Source: Blumeriella jaapii (lineage: Eukaryota; Ascomycota; Leotiomycetes; Helotiales; Drepanopezizaceae). Taken from it: 64,000 nt of DNA. Below are positions 44,990-57,634 of this stretch, piece after piece. The position numbers and the translations under genes are program-made. Under the pieces are notes generated by a model. It was not told the origin of the DNA and ran no database searches. It saw only the letters and a program-made list of their open reading frames with translations. Where the stretch lies: NCBI GenBank assembly GCA_009599575.1, contig VWND01000016.1, forward strand, positions 496,001-560,000, in the 5' to 3' direction. How positions within the stretch are numbered: position 1 is the first letter of the stretch; the number at the start of each line of letters is the position of its first letter.

Positions 44990-47900
44990 AAAAAAGAAAT
45001 AACGATAATAAAAATAAATTGGTTTAACGGAGATTCTGGGGTTTTCTAAGTGTTTTTGTTTTTTTTTCCTTGTTTTTACGGCGCGCATTCGTTACTGCTC
45101 CGTTGTTATTATTTGTCGTATTTTTCAAATATTTTTTTATAATCTTTTTTGCGTTCGTAAAATAGTTTTTTAACTTTTAGAAATTTTCGCTTAATAAATA
45201 GCCTTTTTATCGTATTAAATAATACCGGCCTTTTTTTATATTTTTATAAATTTGTATTAATTTAATTTCGTATTTTTCGGGTTTTTGGAATTTTATTATA
45301 TTATTTTTCGGTTCGGTATCGTTCCGATTCTGTTAAAATTTTAATAAAAAAACGTAAAAAGTATCGTAAATATAATATTAAAAAAAAAGCTCGAATTAAT
45401 AAGCTTGGCCGTACTTATATATAATTCGTTTGATTTTGAAAAATCTTAAATATTTATTTAAAAGCTTTCGAAAAAATCGCAATTATCGAAGGTTTTTAGT
45501 CGATAATAATATTTTGTCGCTTACTTGAAATCTAATTTTTTTGTGTTTAGCGTCGTAAAACCTTTTATAATTCGCGTTAGCTTTTTTTAGTTTTTTACTA
45601 AGTATTTTTTTTTTTTTTTGCAATATTTTAATTCGTTTTTCCGCTGACGGTATTTTTTTTTTTTTACGACGTCGTTTTCGACGTTGCTGCTAAATTTTGA
45701 ATAAAAGCCGTATAATATGCGAAAAAAAATAAAACTCGTAAAAGCGTGTATCGAATTGTTATACGTAAATTCGGCTAAAGCAAGTTTCGTAGTTTAATCG
45801 TTTTATCGATAATCGTAGTATATGCGAAAATAAAATTTTAAAATTTAATTTTAACGTTTCGTTTAGCCATTTGTTTAAAAATAAAAAGCGATGCTTAATC
45901 GACGTCGTATTTATAAGTAAAATATTATTAAAAACCAGAATTTACTAGTGAAAACTAACCTTTTGTTTGTAATAATCTTTTTAAAACAGTTAAAATTTTT
46001 GTAAACGTATTATATAAATATTTTAGCCAAATCTAAAGCTGAAATCGTTTTTTATATTAGTATATATTTCGATAGCTTTATGTATCGGTTTATTATAACG
46101 AATATCGAATCGTAAATACGATTTCGTTTTTTGCTAAAAAATAAATCCGTAATAAAATTTATAATTATTTTTTTCTAAGATTTCGTAAAAATCGAAAAAA
46201 AAAGCTAATTCGCTATAAAATCGGTGCTTTTTAGATTTGCCTTTTTAATACTTTTCATACGTATTAACGTAACGCTTTACGTCGCTTCGTAGATCAGGCC
46301 AGAAATACTTTTTTTCGATTAATTTTAGCGTTCGCCGAAAGCTTTAATAGCCGGCGGTCGGATCGTCGTAATTAATTTTTAATATTTCGCTTTTAATAAC
46401 GTTTTTATTCGAAATATACGCACGTTTTTTGTAACGTAATAATTTATTTTAGCTTATACGCTAATATCTTTCGGATTCGGCTCGATTGTTTTGCGAAGCC
46501 GATTCGTACGTTTTTTATAATATAAAAAAATCAGATTTTTACAATTTAAAAATAGTTTTGTAAATCGGTTTTGCTAGCTCGTTATTAACCGTTTCGAATT
46601 ATAATAATATAACGGCTACGCTTCGTGGTATATATTGTTTGCAATTAATAATATTAGTAAAAAATAATCCGGCGAAAAAGCTTTTTATTTGGCTTTTTCC
46701 GCTTGCTTTTTATTTTTTAATTTCGTTAATAAAAGCTTCGAATATTTATCGGCGCGAAATGGTTTATGCTTCGACTTTAAGTGTGTTTTTATTACGGAAA
46801 ACATTTTAAAATTTTTTAAATAAATTAGTTTCAGTTTATAATGCAACGTAAATAGCTGTTCGTTATTTTTTTTAAAATTTTTTTTTAAATCTGGCCGGCG
46901 GAAAAAACTATTCGCCGGATTAAAAACTTTTGTTTTATATTCGATTGCAAAATCGTATTTAGCTAGCTCGTCGGCCCATTTCGCTTAGCGTCCGTTTAAA
47001 CGTTTTTTCGTAAAAAAGTATTTTAGATTGTAATAATTTATACGTATAATAATAACGTCGAAAGCGCTACGTAGATATTAGCTTTATTATTTAAAAGCGT
47101 AAATTATAGCTATTAGCTTAGCCTCGTAAACTTCGTATTTTTATTTTATAAAAAAAAGCTTTTTCGAATAATATGCGATGAAATGCTAATATGCCTTCGC
47201 ATTTTCCCCGAATAATTAAAATAATATTCCGCTTATAACGAATTTCGAAGCGTTTGTTTCGATTTGGATTTTTAATCGAAGGTCGAAATAGCGTAAAATC
47301 GATGCTCGGCAAAACTTTTTTTTTAAAAGTAAAAAAGCGATTTTCGCTTCGAATAAAAAACGAAAAGGGCCCGATATTTTTTTTTATTATATTCTTTTTA
47401 AAAGTTTTGTAATAAATCGGCAAAGTTTAGCGTAATTTTTAATAAAACGTTTGTAAAAATTAGTAAAATCCAAAAACACTTGAATATTTCGCCACGTAAT
47501 AAAAAAAGGCTATTTCCGAATATTATTTATTTTTTCTAGGTTTATTTCAATTTCCGTAAAAATAATAATAAAACCTAGGAACTTAATCGTATTCGTATCG
47601 AAAGTATATTTTTTTAAATTTTCGTAAAATTTATTAATACGAAATTTTTCGAAAACTTTTTTTACCGCGTTTGTATAATCGTCGGGGTTTTCGAAAAATA
47701 TTAAAATATCGTCGAAATAAATTATATACGTAATATTTATTAAACCGATTAAAGCTTGATTAATATACGCTTAAAAGATTACTAATGCGTTCGAAAGGCC
47801 GAAAAATAATACGCAATATTCGAAATGTTCGTAGCAAATGCGAAACGCAATTTTTTATTTATTTTTCTTTTTTATTCGAAAACGGTGATACGTCCAAATA

Positions 47901-48725
47901 AAATCTAGCTTAATAAATATTTTAGTTTTTTTTAAACGATCCAAAATTTCGCTTATAAAAAGTAAAAAAATTCGATTTTTAACCGTAATTGCGTTCAGAT
48001 TTTTATAATCGACGTATAATTGTAAATTTCCGTTTTTTTTCGGTATAAATATTACCGATGCGCCGGCAGAATTAGTAAATCTTTTTATTTAGCTTTTTTT
48101 TAAATTCGAATCGAAATATTCGCGTAATTCGGTAAATTCAGATTCCGACAAAAAGTAAACTGATTTTTAAAAAAGGTTTTTTTTTTCCGCGAAGTTTATT
48201 CGATGTTTTATAAAATGGTGAAAAACTAAAATAACCGCGGCGGTATCGTCGAATATATCGGCGTAATCGTCGTATTTAAAAGGTAATTAATGCTATTTTT
48301 TAGTAGCTTTTTTTAAAACGATACAAAACGCTTGCTTTTTTTTGGATTTTTTTTTAAAACGTTTAATTATAACGAAATTAAGCTGTAAGCGTTCGATTGG
48401 ATATCGCTACGATTTAGCTCGAAAGCTTATAACGGGGTCGATATTTCGCAATTAAAAAAACTTTAAAATAAATAAAACTTTTAGGATATTTATATCGCAA
48501 GCTACGAAATCGTTTTATATTTTTTTAATTATTTTATAATTATTAATAGCGCGAATAAATTGCGTATGCGTGCTGTAAATAATTTTTTTTTTTTAATCGT
48601 AAATAAATTAATACGTTTTTAAATTAGTTTTTATTTATATTTTTTTAATAACTTTTAAATTACGCAGTTTTTTTCCGCGCCGCAATCGATAAAGGCTCGT
48701 TTCGTACGAGTTTCGCTTTTGGCTT
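44990..48725 (-). pseudogene. D pol: protease, RT, RNase H, integrase
   Basis: Minus strand. Protease: RAFIDCGAEKNCV at about 48655-48700 keeps the D-C-G-A active site. RT: about 48150-47500, with RYPLPLINEILDRLKKAKIF-like sequence and the box IIYFDDILIFF (about 47695-47730), both Asp intact. RNase H: 47118-47423 is an open frame of 101 codons with CEGILAFHRILFEK, diverged from other families. Integrase: zinc region KKYFWPDLRSDVKRYVNTYEKY at about 46230-46310, last Cys changed to Tyr. The C-terminus is not clearly delimited. Best preserved catalytic sites of the window, but stops still make it inactive. Confidence 0.84.
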
Positions 48726-50150
48726 TTTTAATTTCGATTTAAATTATTATTTTCTGCTTCGCTCGATTTTATTAACAGCGACGAAATTAAAATCGAACGG
48801 AAGCTTTTTCCGAATTTTTAAATTTGTTAGCTTCGAAGCAGTTTAAAGTTATATATTTTTTTTTGTTGCATTTATAATATTCGACTTTTAAATAATTAGC
48901 TATGCGATACTTTTTTTTTGGCAGCGACTGCATTTCGAAAAGTAAAAAAAGTCGTTAGAAATTTTAAAATTCCAAAGGATTTTATTAGAATTATCGTTTT
49001 TTCGCTTTCGTTTTTTTTTTATAACGTATTTTCGAATCGAGAACGGTATATATTTATTTTAATTTTTAAATCTTGATCGTAAGTATAAATTTTTTTTTTT
49101 TTTTTTTTTTTTACGTTCGTTTCGTCGTTTATTATTTTTCGTTTCGTCGTTAATAATTTTATTAGTATTTTCGATACGACGAGCGATTAATATTAATTTT
49201 TCGTGCGAATTTATAATTGTAATATTGCTTCGTTTGATAATTTTTTCGAAAAATAAGTCGGAGTTTTGCGAAAAGCATTTTTTTTCTAGTCGCATCGTTT
49301 ATTATTTGCAACTATTATTCGAGATTATTTAAATAAGTAACGAAATCGTTAACTGATTTATGCTTTTTTTGCTTCGTTTTATCGTATAAATTCGAAGTCG
49401 CGATTTTTCGATTTTTCGTATTTATTAAAAAGTTTAATATCCATTTTTTAAAATCGTTTTATATAATTCGAATATTCGTAAAACGTCGTTCGTATCCGGT
49501 TTATTTTTTTTTTATTTTATCGTTAAAAGCTAAAATATAAACGTTAATTTTTTTTTAATTAATATAAAATGTTACTTTTTTATTTTAACGGAAACTTCGC
49601 TTTGCACGCCGAATAAAAGATTAAGCTTTTTCAGTATTTTTTTTTCGATATATTAGAAAATCTTTTATTTTTAATATTTTTCGGCTCGAATTCGCTGTGT
49701 TTTTTACAAAAAGTATAATATATTTAAAGGAAATGCTAAATCGTTTCCAATAAGTATTATTATCGTAATGCTTCGAAAATACTTTATAATAATCGCTAGC
49801 TTAGGTTATTTTCTGTTTTTTTTCAGTTGGAGCGATATTAAAAAATATAAAAACCTTTTTTTCGATATTTTCGAAAGCGTTAAATTTTTATTAAAATTGT
49901 TTAATTTTTTTTCGGAATTCGTTTCGGCGTTTTTTGGTTTTTTCGAGTTTTTTAATTATTTCGTAAACTTTTTTCTTAATCTTTTTCTGTTTTATTTTAG
50001 CTCGTATTTTTTTTATTTTTTTACGTTTATCGTTTTTTTTTTGTTCGGCGCGAATTCGTTTATTAGCCAAATAAATCAGAGTTTCGGTGAAAGATCTTTT
50101 CGAATCGCTTTAAGCGTGGCTTTTTTTAATAATTTTTTCGATAAAAAAAG
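48726..50150 (-). pseudogene. D gag with zinc knuckle
   Basis: Minus strand, between leader and protease. A knuckle of C-x2-C-x4-H-x4-C type is seen at 48838-48880 as Y-YK-C-NKKK-Y-ITLN-C: first Cys and His both changed to Tyr. Upstream it is lysine/asparagine-rich and helical (49059-49295 and the reverse of 49768-50154). The 128-codon plus-strand frame at 49768 is the antisense shadow of this. Confidence 0.65.
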
Positions 50151-50402
50151 TTAAAAAGTCGTCGCGCCCTGATAGTAAGGTATTTTCGACCCTTAGTAAG
50201 GCTGGTGACGTTAAAAGAGACGATAGTACGAAATCTTTCTGAGCAGCCGAAAGCGCTAGGTTTTTTTAAGTAGCTAAAAATGCTTGTTCGTTGCGAATGC
50301 GAAAAGTTATAATATCGATAATAACGATATAAATGTAATAATATAATAAAAGATTGTTTTAGTAATATCGAACTGCCGTTCCGGTAAGTAAAAAAATCAA
50401 AA
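50151..50402 (-). other. D leader (5' untranslated region)
   Basis: About 250 bp between 5' LTR and gag, less AT-biased than the coding parts. It contains a direct repeat (TAGTAAGG at 50171 and 50192). No primer-binding site starting with TGG is recognisable next to the LTR. Confidence 0.4.
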
Positions 50403-50815
50403 TATAAAGATTGAAAAGCAGGGAAACACTAGTTTAAATAATAAAACTCAAATAAAATTAAGTTAATAATCAGACTGATTTCTATTTTTTATATTTTTAG
50501 TAAAAAGCGTATATAAGTACAAAAGAAGAAGTGGAGCCTTCGAGAAAAGTATTTTCTAGGAAACCAGGCGAATTTTATTTAATATGCTTTTCCAGCCTTT
50601 ATTCCGATTTTTTTTTATTTTTTTTAATATAATTTTAATAACTGGTTTTTTAGCAATTATTTCTATAAAATGTTTTACTTAAATGTCATTTTCAGCTTTT
50701 ATAGTATTATCCGGCCCCTACGGCCTATCCGCAAAAAGTGTTATTCGAGGGTTGGTAGGAGGCAGAGGGTCTTGGCGGATCATCTGACTTATATACGTGG
50801 TGTTGGTTCCTGACA
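50403..50815 (-). repeat. D 5' LTR
   Basis: 413 bp; right part (50700-50815) nearly identical to the solo LTR, left part more mutated. Confidence 0.9.
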
Positions 50816-50820
50816 GACTA

Positions 50821-50955
50821 CGAGGTTTCTAAGTTAGAGGTGCCGCGAACTCTAAAATATAATATATGCGAATAATCACGTGGTCCCGATATAACGTGAC
50901 AATAACGTGATTTTCGGATCACGTGACCAACGAATTGATATCCTATCCTTTCATA
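50821..50955 (-). repeat. C2 3' LTR, right part
   Basis: Remainder of the C2 3' LTR after D. Holds two CACGTG cores (50878, 50924 regions) like the other C LTRs. The polypurine tract (A-rich on the minus strand) follows at about 50956-50980. Confidence 0.85.
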
Positions 50956-51300
50956 TATAGTTTTTTTTTTTTCCATTTTTTATTTAATTTCTTCGTCGTC
51001 GGAATCTATTTTCATAAATCGAGCTTCGTTCGCAAAGCGTGTTTGTAAACGAGTGCGAAGTTCGGCTAAAAAAAAAAAAAAAAAAAAAAAACAGGCTTTT
51101 TTAATTTCGGAAGCAAAACAACTGGTGTTTTTGCAATAAAAAAAGAATTGATAATAATCGTTTTATATTTAATAACAGTTATAAAAGCTTTTTTCGGTAA
51201 TAAAAAACTTATTTTCGTTATTTATCGATTTAATATATTTTCTGTTAGCAATTTTGATTTTAGTCAGTTTTAATTTAATCGGGTAAAGTTTCTAAAAAAA
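50956..51300. other. C2 3' untranslated stretch
   Basis: No gene. Homologous to 28940-29160 of C1, with an A run at 51067-51092 and an extra 150 bp (about 51145-51290) absent from C1. Confidence 0.5.
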
Positions 51301-54300
51301 AACGGATAGCGAATTCTATTATAAAACTGTATGCGTTGACAACGTTTTTTAATGGTTTTCAAAAACTGGTTTTCGGCGTTGTAGCCACGCTATTATATTA
51401 AATAAAAAAAATTGGGATTTCGTTTTAAAATCGAAAATAGCGTTTATAACTTATAGCAGCTTTTTTGTTTGCATCGATAAAAACAAAAAAAAAAGGTTTT
51501 TTTGCTTTGGAAAAAAATCGTTATAAGCAGGTTTAAGCAAATTAGTATAAAAAACAGAATATAATAGTTTTTGCTCGAAAAGTAATTTCAATTTGTAATT
51601 GTAAAAGTAAAACTTCGGCGATTTTGTAAAAACCGTAAAATTTATTATTTAGTTTTTTAATTGGTTTGATAAAAATTATATTACGTTTATTAAAAAACAC
51701 GTTATTTTTTATTTTATAAGCAAAAGCTGATTAGCGTTGTTAATTAAAATAATATTTCTGGTCGGCCAACGTTAAAATCAGATTTGTATATAAAAGTAAT
51801 TCTAACTTTTTTATTTTATCGGCGAAATCGTTTTTTTTCGTATTTGTTATTCGTAAAATGCGTAAAATAAAATCTAAAATAGATTTAAATAAAAAAAAGC
51901 TTATTCGGAAATAGAAACTTTTATTAGCGTAAAAAAAGGAATCTCCGGTGGAAGCGTTTACAGCGTTATTCGCTGCGAATTCAATTAAAAAAAGCTAGTT
52001 TTTCCAATTTTTTTAAGCGTATTCGACGAATTGTTTTAAATAAAAAAGTAGATAGGCGTTCGCGTTTTCGGTTTGGCCGTTTGTTTCGGAATAAAAGCTG
52101 GTGAATAGCGTAATATTGGTTCCGAAACGGTAATTAATAGTTTTCCAGAATTATAAAACAAATAAAAAATCTCGGTCTGAAACTATAAAATCGAAAAGAT
52201 TATATAAACGCTAGATATTTTTGCAAAATAATTTAATTAAATTTATCGCTTTTATAGTTATATAACAGGCTGTATAATATCGTTTTTTAATAAAACGACA
52301 AATTATGTAAGGATTGAAAGGCAGGGAAACACTAGTTCAGACAATAGAGCTCAGATAGGGTTGGGTTGATAGTCAAACTGATTTCTACCTTCTACATCTC
52401 TAGTAGAAGGCGTGTATAAGTATAAAAAAAGGGGTGGAGCCCTCGAGAAAAGTATTTCCCAGGAAACCAGGCGAATCCCATTTAGTATGCTTTTCCAGCC
52501 CCTATCCCGACCTTTTTTCAATCCTTTTTAATATAACTCTAATAACTGGTTTCTTAGCAATCACTCTTATAAAGTGTTTTATCTAAATGTTATTTCCAGC
52601 CCCTATAGTATTATCCGGCCCCCACGGCCTATCCGCAGAAAGTACTATTCGAGGGTTGGTAGGAGGCAGAGGGTTTTGGCGGATCACCTGACTTATACAC
52701 ATGATGTTGGTTCCTGACAAATTATTATTATAATTAAATTATTTCGATTTTTATGTTTTTTTATTAAAAAAAGGTTTATAAAATCGATTAATATATGGCT
52801 CCAACGGCGTAAAAAAATAGGTAGGAGTTTAAAGAGTTTTTGATAGCGTTAATTAATATTTATATTACGAAAGCAGCCGTTGCAATTGCGAACAAATTTT
52901 TTGCAATTTTCGGAAACTAATGGCTAATAATAATTTTTATTAATAATTTCGTAAAGCTTGTTTTTGTCAGAATGGCCTGTTTTTATTAAATTATGAGCCA
53001 TTTGTAAAAGCCAGATACGAATAGAAACGTTTAAATTCGGTGTATCGAAAACGTAAAATCGGTTTCGGAAGTATAATTTGTTATTACGTATAACGTATTT
53101 AAAAAATTATAACGTTTTAGATTTCGGAATACTTTTTGATTTAAACATTTTTTTTTAGTAGCGATTTACAATTTGTTAATAAAATAGTATTTATTCAGAA
53201 GTCGTAAAAGCTTTTCGTCGTTTGCTTTGGATTATTTTAGCGAAGCCGGAAAAGCGGGTTAAAACTTCGGTTAAATAATATTTTAAAAAAAAAAGCTTAG
53301 TTTTGAAACTGAATTCTTTCGTTTAAAAAGTTTTAAAAAAAGGTTTTAAAAGCGTCGGGTTAAAAAATCAAATTTGCTATTTTGTTTTTTAAATTTAAAT
53401 ATAATTACAAAATCAAAACCAGCTAAAAATTCGCTTTAATATATTTAACGCTTATTAAATTGCTTAATCGTTATAAAATATTTTAAGTTTCGGTGGTCTG
53501 TAAATATTCGAATTAAATAGGCAGCTTTTTGTAATTCGGCTCGTTAATTTTCGAAGCAATATATAATAGCGAAAAGTTTTTTGTTATAAATTTTGTAATT
53601 GCATTCGGCAAAATCGAATTTTTTCGATAAAAAAGCGACTGAATAAAATACTTTTGCATCGTTTTTCTAAAAAAGGATTTTTAAAAAAACGTAATTAAAA
53701 GCGTTAGTTTTAACGAATATTTTTTTATTAAAATTAAAATAAAACAACGTAAATGCAATCGTAAAAGCTGATTTAAAAAATTCGAAAGCTTTTATACAAT
53801 CGTTATTAAAATTTTATTTAGTATTTTTTTTTCGTTAAAATTTATTAAAAAAATAACAATTCTAAAAAAACTTTTAATAAATCGTCGATAAAAAATTCGC
53901 AAAATTTAAAAACGCTTATACGTTTTTAACGTTAAAAGAAAGATTCCAACCCGTAATCGCTTCGAGCTTTTTAAAGTTTATTTTGACTTTAGTAATAAAA
54001 ATAATTATTTTAAAATAAACGATTTTTTAAATTTCGAATTCGCACTTTTTTATATTTAATTACAGATCCGCGTCAGAAAAAGCTTAAAAAATAAAATTAA
54101 CGTATTTTTTATATTTTTAAAAATCGTTTAAATAAACTAAAATATCGTTTATATAAATTATGCAAAAAATATTTAAATAAAATCGTAGAATATCGTTTAT
54201 ACGAGATTAAAACGTGGCGGAAGCGTTGTATAATTCGAAAAGCATAATTAAAAACTCGAACAAGCTATATTTCGTATTAAATATAATAAACCATTTATGG

Positions 54301-55530
54301 CTTTTTTTTATTCGAATCTTATTAAAAAGCGGCGAAAACGTCGAGTTTAATATAAAATTTAACTTTGCTTAATTTTAAAAGCGTTTTTTAAACTAATAAT
54401 AAAAAGTATCGGTTTTTTTTAATTATAATAACGTTAAAAGTTTTATAATCGACGCAAAATTATAGTTTTTTTTTGGTTTTTTTTGCGAATAAAATTAAAA
54501 AAACTGCGAAAAAAAAAGCTCGCTCGGATCTAGCCTTTTTTCGAGATTTTTTTTAAGAAATTTGCGTAAGATTTAAAATTCGTCGACTAATATATTATAT
54601 AAAAAGTCGTATAAAAATAATATTATTCCAAATCGAAGTTTTATCGTATAATCAACGCTTTTTTTATAAAATGCAAGTTTATCAGCTTCGATAAAATTAA
54701 AAGCGGCTAAATAATAATAATAAAAAAAAAAAAATTTATTCGAAAGTCGATTAGCGGTTTGGTTTAAAAAGCTAAACGAATATTTTTTAATAAAGCTTTA
54801 GCGAAGTAAAATTCGGCTGAAAGTTGTTATCGTGCAATTTAAAAAAGCTTATTTTTTTGTAATTAATCGATTCTAAATAATATAATAAAAAGAGATTCGT
54901 CGGGTTAAAACGTTTAGTTTATATAATTATTAATTAATTTCGTATAAAAAAGCTGAGAATATCTCGACTTTTAATTAAAAAGCCAAAATAATAAACACAG
55001 CTGCTTTTGTACGACGAAATGTAACTGGTAAAACGACGGTTTTGTAAAAGTAGCGTTTTTGAACTAGGCCTAAAACGGCTAATTAATAAATGCGTTGAAA
55101 TAAGCAATTCGTACGGCAAAAGTCTGAATTAAAACAAAAGGTGTTTATGATTTAATTAATATAAAAGTTATATATCCGAAGCCAAAGCTTTTTTAAAATA
55201 AAGTCGTATTTTTTTAATATTATAATAAAAGCTGTAATTAATTCGGTATAGCCGGCGGTATTAATTTAAAAAAAAACTTAATAAATAATATCGCCGTGAA
55301 TAAAAAAGCGTTCGTTAACCACGGTAAGTTTACGTAGATTAATAAATAAAACAAAAGTTAATTCGTAGTATTGCACGAAAAAATAATCAATAAAATTATC
55401 GGTAGCTTCGAAATCGTTAAAAAAATAGGTTTTAATATATGTATTATTAGTAGTTATAATACAAAATAATATCAAATGTGATTTCGAAACGCCGTTTAAA
55501 GCAAATAATTCCAATTTATTTTTCAAAAGT
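51301..55530 (-). pseudogene. C2 pol: protease, RT, RNase H, integrase
   Basis: Homologous to C1 pol. Protease at 55278-55526, in an open frame of 82 codons: TYFFNDFEATDNFI shows D-S-G mutated to D-F-E. RT box YINDILV near 54130-54160. RNase H about 53520-53640. Integrase zinc and core regions about 52730-52950, cut by the D solo LTR at 52306-52719 (duplication AATTA); C-terminus to 51330. More stops than C1. Confidence 0.84.
52306..52719 (-). repeat. Solo LTR of family D
   Basis: 414 bp, TGTAAGGATTG...TTCCTGACA, flanked by AATTA (52301-52305, 52720-52724) inside the C2 integrase. Few RIP-type changes. A solo LTR is the usual result of recombination between the two LTRs of one element. It gives the best available sequence of the D LTR. 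Confidence 0.92.
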
Positions 55531-57024
55531 TTTTAATAATAATAATTATCAAAAACAATCAGTTTCCCGACTTTTTTGCTTTGGTTTTAGCCTTTTTAAT
55601 TTAAAAAAAGTCGAAGCAATTAGCAGCGCGGTGTTTATCGCTAATATATTATAAGCAAAAATTATTAATAAAAAGGTAGGTTCGGCGCGCTAACTTTTCG
55701 GCATTATTTATTAAGCGTTTGTTTTTGGTTATATCGGCTGCGTTTTATATAATTATTTTGATTTGAATAGCGCTAAGGTTTATAAAATCGTTTTAAATAA
55801 TAGTCGTAATAATAATTTTAAATATAAAAACAGAAAAAATGATTTTCGTATTGCGATTTTCGGTTTTGTAATAATTAGAATTTAATTATCGAAAAACGGT
55901 ATCGGTTTCGCGTATTTAAGCGCAAAAACTAATAAAATCGGTTTTTAAATCGGAAAGATTAATATAAGATAAGCGGATAATTATATTAAAATAAAAAGTT
56001 TCGCGCAGAATAGCGATAACGGCTTCGTTATTAAATTTAATATAATTTTTAATTTCCAGCCAAATAAAAAAAAAATAAACAGAAATTAATTGCTTTGCTT
56101 AAAAAATAAAATTCTTCTAAATATATCTGCTTGTTAATTAAAAATACCGAACGATTATTAAAAGATTTAAATTATTTTTGCAATAATTAAATAAAAAAAA
56201 GTGCCGTTCGTACGTAAACTTTTTTGTAAAGCGCTTTTGGCTGTATCGGAAAAGCGAAAAAAAAAGTAATTTATGCGATTTTATTCGGTCGCATATTAAT
56301 TTTGATTAAAACGGAGTTTTAGAATTATATTTTAAAAAAAAATAATAAAATGCTTCGTAACGTTGCCGGTGCTATTCGAACCTGTGAATTTATCGGGGTC
56401 GGAAAAAGCAAATATTTTTTTTTTTGCGTTTAAAATATTCGGTGTATTTTAATTAATAAAAGCTTGTTTTCGAAAGTTAGCAAATTCGGCTTCGCGGTTT
56501 TAAATTATTTTCTTTTAAAAAGCTTTTTTTTTCAGTATTATACCGTCTGAATATTCAGCTTTTAAGCGAAATTATTTTATTTAGCCTTAAGTAATATTAT
56601 TATATCGTTTTGTTTTACCGCGTAAGCGAAAATATCGAAGATTTCTTAAAAGCAAGCTTTCGTATTAGCGATCAGAGCGGCGACGATTTGGTCGGGATAT
56701 TTAAAATGCCTTAAAATAAAGCAATTAAGGAGTTTCGACAATTTAAAAAGTTCCGACATTTTCGATATTAATGCCCGTTAAAAAAAAAGCGTGAAGTATG
56801 TTTTGTTCCGAAATATAAATAAAAGCAAAACAAAGTTTTTTAAATATAAATCTTATGTCAAAAAGGGTTATTGTTTCGTAGTTTCGTATAAAAAATCGTA
56901 GAAATCGTAAAGTTGTTGTCGTAATAAAATTGATTTTTTATATACGCAAAAGCAAAACAAAGTTAGCAAGCTTTTTCGGCTCGAAAGCTAAAATAAAAGT
57001 ATTAAAAGAGTTTGATAATTAATA
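55531..57024 (-). pseudogene. C2 gag with zinc knuckle
   Basis: Homologous to C1 gag; knuckle remnant around 55615-55660. Helical basic region 56100-56900. No intact frame over 60 codons. Confidence 0.6.
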
Positions 57025-57210
57025 TATAAAAAAAGCGAACAAACAGAAAGTTCGTAAATAATTTGCATTAATTACGAGGTTTCTAAGTTAAAAAATGCCG
57101 CGAACTCTAAAATACAATATATGCGGATAATCACGTGGTCCCGATATCACGTGACAACAACGTGACTCTCGGATCACGTGACCAACGAACTGATATCCTA
57201 TCCCTTCACA
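57025..57210 (-). repeat. C2 5' LTR
   Basis: 186 bp; plus-strand start TATAAAAAAAGCGAAC (mutated TGT...), end CCCTTCACA. Contains three ACGTGAC motifs in 57130-57185. Confidence 0.88.
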
Positions 57211-57215
57211 AATCT

Positions 57216-57360
57216 ATTATAAAATACTTATAAAAATGGTTAAAAACAGAAAAAAGCTTAAAAAAACCGGGGCGTTTATTTTTTAAAACAAAATTTTTTC
57301 GATAAACGTAGCAATTACGATAATATTATTTTACGAAAGCTGTTATACCTCGCTAATAAT
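57216..57360 (-). pseudogene. B4 integrase, upstream piece
   Basis: 145 bp matching the reverse complement of 28485-28640 in B1 (integrase zinc region). Ends at the F LTR in the TCGCTAATAAT sequence. Confidence 0.78.
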
Positions 57361-57615
57361 TGTCACAGCTAGCTTAAGGGTGATCAGAAGGGTGATATAA
57401 ACCAAAAGGTACGCATATAAATTAAAAGAAAAACACCGAGCTAAAATGCTCGAGGCCGCGAACTTTATATATAATAGATTGCGCTTATGGATCACGTGAC
57501 TTAGCGCGAAGCCTAATAGCCGAAATGGCCCGTACCCGAACCTTGATTTAATACCACCGGCAAAGCACTATTAGCATTTATTACCGGCAAAATATTATTA
57601 GCACGGGTCGTAATA
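57361..57615 (-). repeat. F 3' LTR
   Basis: 255 bp. On the minus strand it begins TATTACGACCCG and ends TGATCACCCTTAAGCTAGC then TGTGACA; the corresponding E LTR reads TGTTACGATCC and TGATCACCCTTAAGCCAGC then TGTCACA. Middle parts share GGTGGTATTAA-type and ACGGRCC blocks. Contains ATCACGTGAC at 57490-57499. Confidence 0.8.
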
Positions 57616-57633
57616 CTACCTTTTTTTTTCGAA
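57616..57633 (-). other. Polypurine tract of F
   Basis: On the minus strand TTCGAAAAAAAAAGGTAG, directly before the LTR. E has TTCGAAAGGGGGGGGTAG at the same place: same length and frame, six G-to-A differences, as RIP would produce. Confidence 0.7.
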
Positions 57634-57634
57634 A

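Larger units (their letters stand above)
43478..50815 (-). mobile_element. D: Gypsy LTR retrotransposon (7.3 kb)
   Basis: LTRs 43478-43890 and 50403-50815 (413 bp each); flanked by GACTA (43473-43477, 50816-50820), inserted in the 3' LTR of C2. The ends are TGTAAGG...CTGACA in the solo copy (52306). Gag and pol are on the minus strand, so the 5' LTR is at 50403-50815. An extra frame on the opposite strand lies between pol and the 3' LTR. RIP is strong in the interior, but RT and protease active sites survive. Confidence 0.92.
43428..57210 (-). mobile_element. C2: Gypsy element, split by D and a D solo LTR
   Basis: LTRs: 43428-43477 plus 50821-50955 (3', split by D) and 57025-57210 (5', 186 bp). 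Flanked by AATCT. Same minus-strand gene order as C1. The LTRs are about 11 bp longer than those of C1 and diverged from them, so C1 and C2 are separate subfamily members. Confidence 0.88.
41985..57360 (-). mobile_element. B4: Gypsy element, 3' end, split by C2 and truncated by F
   Basis: Minus-strand B copy: 3' LTR 41985-42250, integrase 42251-43427 and, beyond C2, 57216-57360. C2 is flanked by AATCT (43423-43427, 57211-57215). At 57360 it meets the LTR of F; the rest would lie to the right of the window beyond F and B5. Confidence 0.85.

Noticed and set aside
49768..50154. 128-codon plus-strand frame, Phe-rich
   Set aside because: Antisense shadow of the lysine-rich gag of D; Phe (TTT) is simply the complement of Lys (AAA).
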